Shown here: positions 15,111 to 21,627 of the stretch, piece by piece
Layout of the letters: each line of letters begins with the position of its first letter
Position numbering within the stretch: the first letter of the stretch is position 1
Origin: Aromatoleum evansii
GTDB lineage: Bacteria > Pseudomonadota > Gammaproteobacteria > Burkholderiales > Rhodocyclaceae
Direction of reading: 5' to 3'
DNA: 64,000 bases
Assembly: GCF_012910805.1 (NCBI RefSeq)
Contig: NZ_WTVK01000017.1
Coordinates: 1-64,000 of the forward strand
Made by a program: the position numbers and the translations under genes
Notes under the pieces: generated by a model
What the model was told of the DNA's origin: nothing
The model's database searches: none
The model's input: the letters and a program-made list of their open reading frames with translations, nothing else

Positions 15111-15568
15111 CTGTGCAGGTTGAATTCTGGCAGCTGGTCGGTTTGCTGCTGTCGTTTCTCGGCTTCGTGTTCGCGGGCGCGAAGCTGCTGTTTGCCCAGA
15201 TCGATCGCCGGCTGGAGACGCGGTTCAAGGCGGCGGACGAAGCGCGCCAGCAGGATCTGACGACTTACCGCGAAATGCTGGCGCGACACGCGGCCGACGA
15301 GATGAAGCGCATGGAGGAAGTGCGCGAGATCGACCGCGGCTTCGACGCGTACCGCAGTGCGCTGGACCTGCGCATCGTGGCGATGGGCGACCGCCTGGCG
15401 CGGGTGGAGCAGGACGTGATGCACGCGCCGACCGACGACGACATGAAGCGCCTGCATGAGCGCATCGACAGTGTCGCCGGGACCCTGAAAGGACTTGAAG
15501 GCCAGTTCACCGGCGCCAACCACACCCTGCATTTGATTCACTCCTACATGCTGAAGGGACGCGAATGA
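15107..15568 (+). CDS. DUF2730-like phage membrane protein
   Basis: The 153-residue protein has one N-terminal transmembrane segment (FWQLVGLLLSFLGFVFAGAK, residues 7-26) followed by a long charged helical region (30-130). Mu and its relatives encode a similar protein (DUF2730) between the lysis genes and the gp26/gp27 pair, of unknown function. ATG 15107 overlaps the Rz-like stop (ATGA). The C-terminus (HAPTDDDMKRLHERIDSVAG) is also helical. The family name is a moderate-confidence match from topology and position. Confidence 0.7.
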   Translation: MTVQVEFWQLVGLLLSFLGFVFAGAKLLFAQIDRRLETRFKAADEARQQDLTTYREMLARHAADEMKRMEEVREIDRGFDAYRSALDLRIVAMGDRLARVEQDVMHAPTDDDMKRLHERIDSVAGTLKGLEGQFTGANHTLHLIHSYMLKGRE

Positions 15569-15861
15569 CTTTCGCCCAGCACCTCACCGAAGATCGTCGC
15601 CTCGTGATCCTGCGTTTGCTCGAGCAGGCGCCGGACTATTGCGGCAACGCCTACCTGCTGCACAGCGCCCTGCCGGACTTCGGCCACAGCGTGGGCCTGG
15701 ACCGCCTGCAGACGGATCTCGCCTGGCTCGACGAGCAGGGCCTCGCGAAGCTGACGACGGTCGCCGGGGTGAGCATCGCGCAGCTCACGCCCCGCGGCGC
15801 CGATGTCGCGCACGGCCGCGCCACCGTGCCGGGCGTCAAGCGCCCGTTGCCGGGAGCCTGA
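15565..15861 (+). CDS. Mu gp26-like winged-helix protein
   Basis: The 98-residue protein resembles Mu gp26-type proteins, also called ArsR-like in some phages. A winged-helix core (RRLVILRLLEQAPDYCGNAY, then DRLQTDLAWLDEQGLAKLTT, residues 11-63) is followed by a short wing ending AQLTPRGADVAHG. It comes directly before the gp27-like gene, as in Mu. A DNA-binding or packaging-related role is likely but the function is not established. Confidence 0.78.
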   Translation: MTFAQHLTEDRRLVILRLLEQAPDYCGNAYLLHSALPDFGHSVGLDRLQTDLAWLDEQGLAKLTTVAGVSIAQLTPRGADVAHGRATVPGVKRPLPGA

Positions 15862-15863
15862 CC

Positions 15864-16403
15864 GTGGCCCGCAAGAGCAGCATCCAGCAGCTCGACCCGC
15901 GCCTGCGCGATGCGATCGACACACTGATCCGCGAGGGGCGCTTCACGCTCGACGACATCCTCGCGCACCTTGCGCAGCTGAACGGCGGCGAGCCGCCGGT
16001 CTCGCGCTCCGCCCTGGGGCGCTATGCGCAGCGCGCCGAGGAGCAGATGCGCCGGTACCGCGAGGCGCAGGAAGTGGCGAAGGTGTGGGTCGCGAAGTTC
16101 GAGAGCGAGCCCGACGGCGACGTCGCGCGACTGCTGCCCGAGATGCTGCGCTCGGTGGCGTTCCAGACGCTGGGCAACATGGGCGAGCGCGAGGAGTCGG
16201 CCGAGGCCCAGGAGGTGATGTTCCTGGCGAAGGCGATGAAGGACCTGGCCAGCGCCGACGTGCTGACCACGCAGCGCATCCTGAAGATCCGCGAGGAGAC
16301 GGCGAAGAAGGCGGCCGTCGAGGCGGTGAAGACGGCGAAGGCGCAGGGGCTGAGCGACGAGGCGGCGGAGTTGATCCGGCAGAAGATTCTGGGGGTGGTG
16401 TGA
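15864..16403 (+). CDS. Mu gp27-like protein (DUF3486), probable small terminase
   Basis: The 179-residue protein starts at GTG 15864. It begins ARKSSIQQLDPRLRDAID and has the HTH-like FTLDDILAHLAQL (about 28-40) with PPVSRSALGRYAQRAEEQ (45-62), typical of DUF3486/Mu gp27. A helical region rich in Ala/Glu follows. Mu gp27 precedes the gp28 large terminase and is thought to act as the DNA-recognition small terminase. The same order is kept here except for an inserted MazG-like gene. It should recognise the phage end and start headful packaging. Confidence 0.85.
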   Translation: MARKSSIQQLDPRLRDAIDTLIREGRFTLDDILAHLAQLNGGEPPVSRSALGRYAQRAEEQMRRYREAQEVAKVWVAKFESEPDGDVARLLPEMLRSVAFQTLGNMGEREESAEAQEVMFLAKAMKDLASADVLTTQRILKIREETAKKAAVEAVKTAKAQGLSDEAAELIRQKILGVV

Positions 16404-16711
16404 TGGATGGCCATTTCAATGGACTCACGCCCGCACAGGCCGAGCGCCTCGCCGTACTGGCAGAGGAGCTTGGTGAAGCAGTTCAGGCAATCGGGAAGAT
16501 CCTGCGGCACGGATATGAAAGCAGGTCGCCGGCCGGGGCAACGAATCGCGAAGCCCTGGAGCGTGAACTCGGGGACGTCTATGCGGCAATGGACATGCTT
16601 TCCGATGCTGGCGACCTCAATCCTTTTGCCATCTCCATCGCGATGACGCGAAAGAAGGACCGGGTCGGTCAGTACTTGCACCACCAAGGCAGCGGCGATG
16701 TCGCATCCTGA
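16403..16711 (+). CDS. MazG-like nucleotide pyrophosphohydrolase
   Basis: The 102-residue protein carries the MazG-type metal site: EELGEAVQAIGKILRHGYES (about 21-40) and ERELGDVYAAMDML (about 55-68), giving the EExxE and ExxD pairs that bind magnesium. Such enzymes hydrolyse nucleoside triphosphates, sometimes altered nucleotides or alarmones, to the monophosphate. It sits between the gp27-like gene and TerL and overlaps TerL by 14 bases. That position is unusual, since Mu has no enzyme there. A nucleotide-pool or stress-signal role during infection is inference. Confidence 0.82.
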   Translation: MDGHFNGLTPAQAERLAVLAEELGEAVQAIGKILRHGYESRSPAGATNREALERELGDVYAAMDMLSDAGDLNPFAISIAMTRKKDRVGQYLHHQGSGDVAS

Positions 16712-18251
16712 GGGCAGAGTCCCCGAACCTCGCGACGCCCGCACCCCCATGGCGCTGCTGCCCTACCAGCAGCGCTGGTGTGCAGATAAGGCGCAGGTGA
16801 AGGTCATCGAGAAATCTCGCCGGATCGGCCTCTCCTGGGGCGAGGCGGCGGACACGGCACTGCTCGCGGCGTCGACGTCCGGCATGGATGCCTGGTACAT
16901 CGGCTACACGAAGGACATGGCCGAGGAGTTCATCCGCGACTGCGCGGACTGGGCGCGCTCCTACGGCCTCGCGGCCGGCGAGATCGAGGAAGGCGAGGAG
17001 GTCTTCATCGATGGCGACGAGCAGAAATCCATCCTGACCTTCACGATCCGCTTCGCCTCGGGCTGGCGCATCACGGCGCTGTCGTCCAGTCCGCGGAACC
17101 TGCGCGGCAAGCAGGGGCGCGTGATCATTGACGAGGCGGCGTTCCACACGGCACTCGGCGAGCTGCTGAAGGCGGCGCTTGCGCTGCTGATCTGGGGCGG
17201 CGAGGTGCATGTGATCTCGACGCACGACGGCGCCGAGAATCCGTTCAACGACCTGGTGCAGGACATCCGCGCCGGCAAGGTGCCGTACTCGCTGCATCGG
17301 GTGACCTTCGACGACGCGGTCGCGGAAGGGCTTTACGAGCGCGTGTGTCTGCGCACCGGCAAGACGCCGACCGACGAGGACAAGGCGGCGTGGGTCGCCG
17401 GCATCCGCGCGCAGTACCGCGACAATGCGGCCGAGGAGCTGGACTGCGTCCCGAAGAATTCGGGCGGCGCCTGGCTGAACCGGGCGCTGATCGAGGCGCG
17501 CATGATCGACGCCCCGGTGCTGCGGTGGAAGCCGCCGACCGAGGACTTCGCACTGTGGCCCGAGCTGCAGCGCACGGCCGAGATGCGCGACTGGCTGGAC
17601 CGGAACCTGCGCCATCTGCTCCTGGATCTCGACCCGAACCTGCGCAGCGGCTTCGGCATGGATTTCGGGCGCTCGGGTGACCTTTCCGTGCTGGGCGCCT
17701 TCCAGATCAAGCAGAACTTGACGCGCCGCTTCCCGTTTGCGATCGAGCTGGCGAACTGCCCGTTCGACCAGCAGCGCGAGGTGGTTTTCTACGTCGGCGA
17801 CCGCCTGCCGAACCTGATGGCCGGCAAGCTGGACGCGCGCGGCAATGGCCAGTACCTGGCCGAGAAGGCGGTGCAGAAGTGGGGCCCGGATCTGATCGAG
17901 GCCGTGATGCTGTCGCAGACCTGGTACCGCGAGAACACGGCGCCGTTCAAGGCGGCGTTCGAGGACGGCACGATCGAGGTGCCGCGCGACGCGGACCACC
18001 TCGACGACCTGCGCGCCTTCCAGGTGATGAAGGGCATCCCAATGATTCCCGATGCGCGCACGAAGGGTGCCGACGGGCAGCAGCGCCACGGCGACGCGGG
18101 TGTGATGTACCTGCTGGCGCACGCAGCAAGCCGTGCCGAGGTGCCGCCGGCCGCGGGCGAGACGGTCGAGGCCGAAAGCGAGACCTATCGCGCCGAGCGC
18201 CCTCGCTTCGGCGGGCTCGGCGGCGGGTTCATTGGACGTCGTCGGGCATGA
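16698..18251 (+). CDS. Terminase large subunit (Mu gp28-like)
   Basis: The 517-residue packaging motor has a Walker-A-like KSRRIGLSW (residues 39-47), Walker B VIIDEA with D145/E146, and an RNase-H-type nuclease domain starting GMDFGRSGD (D322, D329). The N-terminal ATPase pumps DNA into the head and the C-terminal nuclease makes the headful cut. Length and motif order match Mu gp28-type terminases. The start overlaps the MazG-like gene. The C-terminus ends in a Gly-rich tail (FGGLGGGFIGRRRA), and its stop overlaps the next small frame. Confidence 0.93.
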   Translation: MSHPEGRVPEPRDARTPMALLPYQQRWCADKAQVKVIEKSRRIGLSWGEAADTALLAASTSGMDAWYIGYTKDMAEEFIRDCADWARSYGLAAGEIEEGEEVFIDGDEQKSILTFTIRFASGWRITALSSSPRNLRGKQGRVIIDEAAFHTALGELLKAALALLIWGGEVHVISTHDGAENPFNDLVQDIRAGKVPYSLHRVTFDDAVAEGLYERVCLRTGKTPTDEDKAAWVAGIRAQYRDNAAEELDCVPKNSGGAWLNRALIEARMIDAPVLRWKPPTEDFALWPELQRTAEMRDWLDRNLRHLLLDLDPNLRSGFGMDFGRSGDLSVLGAFQIKQNLTRRFPFAIELANCPFDQQREVVFYVGDRLPNLMAGKLDARGNGQYLAEKAVQKWGPDLIEAVMLSQTWYRENTAPFKAAFEDGTIEVPRDADHLDDLRAFQVMKGIPMIPDARTKGADGQQRHGDAGVMYLLAHAASRAEVPPAAGETVEAESETYRAERPRFGGLGGGFIGRRRA

Positions 18252-18379
18252 AAAACCCGGACTCGAAAATCCGGCCTCTGGCGCCTTTGGAGGGCTCTGG
18301 TGGCCCCGATGGCTGTCGCTTCCCCCTCTACGGGCCTTGTAACACCCGTAACACGCGTTACAAATCAATTTCCGACTGA
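18248..18379 (+). CDS. Possible 43-aa peptide between terminase and portal
   Basis: An ATG overlapping the terminase stop (ATGA) opens a 43-codon frame reading MKNPDSKIRPLAPLEGSGG, then a Cys-containing part, ending NTRNTRYKSISD, with its stop eight bases before the portal ATG. Translational coupling on both sides argues for a real product. The region also contains GTAACAC twice and TTGTAAC...GTTACAA as an inverted repeat (18,337-18,363), so it might instead be a non-coding control spacer. Confidence 0.4.
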   Translation: MKNPDSKIRPLAPLEGSGGPDGCRFPLYGPCNTRNTRYKSISD

Positions 18380-18386
18380 GAGAACC

Positions 18387-19817
18387 ATGGGCTTTCGCGC
18401 AACCTTCCGAAAATGGCTCAGGGCCACCCCCGCGGCCGAGGAGTCCGAGCGCCTGGTCGAGGCCGCCGGCAAGACGATCGACGCCGACGACGAGAACGGC
18501 TGGCGCCGTCTCTCGGGCGACGTGACGCGCGACCTGTCGCCGCTCGCCCAGGACCGCATGCGCGAGACGGCGCTGTACCTGTGGGACGCCAACCTGCTCG
18601 CGAATCGCATCATCGAGCTGCCGCTGGCCTACCTGCTCGCCGAGGGCGTGGAGCTGCGCGCGGACGATGAGGGCATGCAGGCGGTGCTCACGCGCTTCTG
18701 GTCCGACCCCGTCAACCAGATGGACGTGAAGCTGCCAAAGAAGGTGCGCGAGCTGGCGATCTTCGGCGAGCAGTGCTGGCCGACGTTCGTGAATGAGCAC
18801 GACGGCCACGTGCGCCTGGGCTACCTGGACCCTGCGCTGATCGCGACCGTGGTGCTCGACCCGGACAACCCCGAGCAGCCGATCGGGATCGTGACGACGA
18901 AGGACCGCAAGGGCGTCGCGCGCCGCTTCCGCGTGATCGTGAACGGCCCGGAGTCGGTGTTCACCGAGCGCACGCAGCAGATCCGCGAGACCTTCACTGA
19001 CGGCGAGGCCTTCTTCTTCACGGTGAATGACCTGTCGGTGTCGAGCCGCGGCCGCTCCGATCTGCGCGCGCCGGCGGACTGGGTGGATGCGTACGACCAG
19101 TTCCTGTTCGGCGAGATCGAGCGCTACAACTTCCTGCGCGCCTTCATGTGGGACGTAACGCTGTCCGGAGCGACGCCCGAGAAGGTGGAGGAGCGCGCGC
19201 GGAAGATCACGGCGCCGAAGCCCGGCAGCGTGCGGGTGCATAACGACAGCGAGAAGTGGGAGGCGGTGACCCCCGATGTGAAGGCCGGCGACACGACCGA
19301 AGGGGCGCGGCTTTTCCGTAATCACGTCCTGGGCGGAGCAACGATCCCCGAGCATTGGTTCGGCGGCGGCGGCGACGTGAATCGCGCGACGGGCGAAAGC
19401 ATGGGCGAGCCAACATTCAAGGCCTTCAGCATGCGCCAGCGCCTGGTGAAGCACATCCTGGAGTCGATGGGCCGTTACGTGATCCGTCAGGCGATTATGG
19501 CGAAGAGTGCGGAGCCGGACTGGGACGACGAGCGGCTCGCAGTGGAAGCCGTGTTCCCGGAGATGACGGCACGCGACACGACAAAGTACGCCGCCGCGAT
19601 CGTCCAGGTCGTGACGGCCGTGGCAGCGGCGATCGACGCCGGCTTGATGACCGAGGAGACCGGTGTTGCGCTGATCGCGACCGTCGCCGGCCGGCTGGGG
19701 GTCGAGATCGACCCGAAGGCGGAGCTCGTCGCGGCGCAGGCGGCCCGGGCGGCGAGGCGGGCTGAGGACGTGTTCCCGCCGTCGGTCGACCCTGAGCCCG
19801 AGCTGGGCGACGAATGA
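18387..19817 (+). CDS. Portal protein (DUF935, Mu gp29-like)
   Basis: The 476-residue protein belongs to the DUF935 family, which includes Mu gp29. It forms the dodecameric ring through which DNA enters the head and to which the tail attaches. Signature stretches include DANLLANRIIELPLAYLLAEG (about 62-82), the central SSRGRSDLRAPADWVDAY region and the Ala-rich C-terminal helices. ATG 18387 is used because the upstream extension is the overlapping small frame in another context. It overlaps the F-like head gene by four bases. Confidence 0.9.
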   Translation: MGFRATFRKWLRATPAAEESERLVEAAGKTIDADDENGWRRLSGDVTRDLSPLAQDRMRETALYLWDANLLANRIIELPLAYLLAEGVELRADDEGMQAVLTRFWSDPVNQMDVKLPKKVRELAIFGEQCWPTFVNEHDGHVRLGYLDPALIATVVLDPDNPEQPIGIVTTKDRKGVARRFRVIVNGPESVFTERTQQIRETFTDGEAFFFTVNDLSVSSRGRSDLRAPADWVDAYDQFLFGEIERYNFLRAFMWDVTLSGATPEKVEERARKITAPKPGSVRVHNDSEKWEAVTPDVKAGDTTEGARLFRNHVLGGATIPEHWFGGGGDVNRATGESMGEPTFKAFSMRQRLVKHILESMGRYVIRQAIMAKSAEPDWDDERLAVEAVFPEMTARDTTKYAAAIVQVVTAVAAAIDAGLMTEETGVALIATVAGRLGVEIDPKAELVAAQAARAARRAEDVFPPSVDPEPELGDE

Positions 19818-20617
19818 CTACCCCCGCCGAAGCGGCGCGCAAGGCCCTACGAGGCCGCACTCGCCTCATCAACGATACGGCCGGCGAGGTTCGCAAGCTC
19901 CTCGCGCAGGCGGACCGGCAGATTGCCGCGATCCTCGCGGCAGCGCCGAGCGACTATCAGCAGTGGCTCCTGCCACAGCTGCAGGCGGAGATCCGCCGTG
20001 CGCTCGCTGTAACAGGCGGCGAGGCCGCATCGGCCGTGGATCTCGGCCAGCAGGCTGCTTGGCGTGCCGGCTCGACCCTGGTCGATGATGTGGTCGCGGC
20101 CGCGGGCGTCCGGTCCGCGCTGCCACAGCTCGACGTGCAGCAGCTCACAGCGATGCGCGGCTTTCTGACCGAGAAGATCAAGGGTGTGACGCTTGAGGCG
20201 GCCAACGCGATCAATGCCCAGCTCGGACTGGTGACGATCGGGGCGCAGACACCTTTCGATGCCGTGAAACAGGTTTCCAGCATCCTGAAGGCGGACACGC
20301 AGCGCCGCGCGACCACGATCGTGCATACCGAGCTCGCTCGCGCCTACTCCACCGCCAACCAGGCGCGCATGGAGCAGACGGCGAAGCTGGTGCCGGGGAT
20401 GAAAAAGCGCTGGGTGAAGTCAGGGAAACTTCACCCGCGGTTGTCTCACGCTGTGATTCATGGCCAGGAACAACTTGTCGGGGCCCCATTCCTGCTGGAG
20501 GGCGGTGCAGTGAAGATGATGTACCCTCATGATCCAAGCGCTCCGGCCCGACATACCATCAACTGCGGCTGCGTGGCCGTCCCGGTAGTGCCTGGGTTCA
20601 GACGAACAACGACTTAG
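19814..20617 (+). CDS. Minor head protein, Mu gpF/SPP1 gp7-like
   Basis: The 267-residue protein is a head morphogenesis protein. Residues 1-150 are helical. The conserved SPP1 gp7/Mu F block is at the C-terminus: RATTIVHTELARAYSTANQA (about 162-181), WVKSGKLHPRLSHAVIHGQ and the ending DPSAPARHTINCGCVAVPVV. This family binds DNA or the portal and enters the head in a few copies. Gene order portal-then-F matches Mu. A 30-base gap separates it from an unrelated inserted gene. Confidence 0.9.
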   Translation: MTTPAEAARKALRGRTRLINDTAGEVRKLLAQADRQIAAILAAAPSDYQQWLLPQLQAEIRRALAVTGGEAASAVDLGQQAAWRAGSTLVDDVVAAAGVRSALPQLDVQQLTAMRGFLTEKIKGVTLEAANAINAQLGLVTIGAQTPFDAVKQVSSILKADTQRRATTIVHTELARAYSTANQARMEQTAKLVPGMKKRWVKSGKLHPRLSHAVIHGQEQLVGAPFLLEGGAVKMMYPHDPSAPARHTINCGCVAVPVVPGFRRTTT

Positions 20618-20647
20618 GCTTCCGCTTATTCAGATGGGGCATTTGCG

Positions 20648-21277
20648 ATGAAGAAATTGCCTGGACCCACCCGGCTAGAGAAGACCGCAGGAAGCTTGCC
20701 GGTCGAGGGTGTGGCAACAATCATAGCAGCGATCGCAGGTGGTCCATTGGCGGCACTTCTGCCAGTGCTTTCAAACTCGCTTGCCGGTGAGCGTCTCCGC
20801 AGGCGCATTGAAGCGCATCTGACCGAGGTGTCGCGCGAACTGCAGGAGCAGCGGGAGGCACTTCGGAATCTCTCGGACGCTCAATACAAACTGCTCAATG
20901 AAGCCGTCCTTGCTTTCCTGCAGACCACACAGGCTGAGAAGCTCGAAATCTTGCGAACGGTTGTGCGACGTTCGCTTGTTGCCCACGATGTGGAGCCCCA
21001 AGAAGCAATCATGCTGTCTCGAATCATTCGAGACATCACGGCCGAAGAGGCGCAGTTCGTGGTCGAACATTTTTCCAACAGATTCGTTCTGATTAGCGAT
21101 CAGTCTGTTCCCCCTGCTGCCGAGACACTCTATGTTCAGCCCGGATCGCGCGACGAATTAATTGTTGCTGGCTTGGCTTCCTTGGGTGTCCTTAGTGTTG
21201 GTCAGCCAACATACGGACAGGCGCTACGGTTCTCGCAGATCACGGGAAAGCTCATCGTTTTGTTGACCGCTTATTAG
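20648..21277 (+). CDS. Inserted moron-like helical protein, unknown function
   Basis: The 209-residue protein lies between the F-like head gene and the capsid operon and does not resemble any morphogenesis protein. A hydrophobic Gly/Ala region (about 20-42, GVATIIAAIAGGPLAALLPV) precedes a long charged coiled coil (45-90). A helical core (90-150) and a short C-terminal beta/helix part (LIVAGLASLGVLSVGQ) follow. Codon use is more A/T-rich than the adjacent head genes (e.g. AAT, ATT, TTA), a mark of independent origin. It has its own flanking gaps. Host-effect or defence cargo is possible; no function is claimed. Confidence 0.65.
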   Translation: MKKLPGPTRLEKTAGSLPVEGVATIIAAIAGGPLAALLPVLSNSLAGERLRRRIEAHLTEVSRELQEQREALRNLSDAQYKLLNEAVLAFLQTTQAEKLEILRTVVRRSLVAHDVEPQEAIMLSRIIRDITAEEAQFVVEHFSNRFVLISDQSVPPAAETLYVQPGSRDELIVAGLASLGVLSVGQPTYGQALRFSQITGKLIVLLTAY

Positions 21278-21316
21278 TCCTACGAGACTCGTCCTCAAGC
21301 GCCGAACATAGCGAGT

Positions 21317-21337
21317 TCCAAAATGTTTTAAACGAGG
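21317..21337 (+). promoter_or_regulatory. Late-region element, copy 2 (capsid block)
   Basis: CCAAA-N4-TTTAA-N-CG-N-GG occurs here in the same register as the copies at 13,605 and 23,999. It lies between the inserted gene and the capsid-block genes, 68 bases before the first ATG. It would restore late transcription after the inserted gene. Confidence 0.55.
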
Positions 21338-21405
21338 CCGCCTCGCGCGAGCCCCCATCATCGCCCCGTCATTCACCGATCGACAGATCACCGACGGAGC
21401 CCGCG

Positions 21406-21627
21406 ATGGAAAACACGATGGACCTGGAACCGGCCGCAGCGGCCAAGCTCGTGGGGCGCGAAGTCCCCGTTCTCGACAAGGAAGGCAAGGCGACCGGAAA
21501 GACCGAGCGCAAGCCGATCGCCGCCGCTGAAGTCTTTGCCTGCCGCGTGCGCGATACGGCGGTGACCGTGATCACCACCTCCGGCGAGAAGCTGACCGGC
21601 AATCTGCCGGTGAAGGCCGAGAAGTGA
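21406..21627 (+). CDS. Small hypothetical protein before the capsid fusion
   Basis: The 73-residue protein is mostly beta (VGREVPVLDKEGKATGKTER, then AAEVFACRVRDTAVTVITTSGEKLTG). It has no transmembrane or catalytic motif. Its stop overlaps the start of the protease/capsid gene (ATGA-type, four bases), so translation is coupled. Position immediately before the protease suggests a small capsid accessory or decoration protein, but I do not recognise the family. Confidence 0.65.
   Translation: MENTMDLEPAAAAKLVGREVPVLDKEGKATGKTERKPIAAAEVFACRVRDTAVTVITTSGEKLTGNLPVKAEK

Noticed and set aside
18337-18363. GTAACAC repeats as a late promoter or operator
   Set aside because: They do not match the three late elements and lie inside a coupled 43-codon frame, so kept only as an alternative.
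16617-19454. 945-codon minus-strand frame opposite terminase and portal
   Set aside because: It is antisense to two well-recognised phage genes and lacks any domain.
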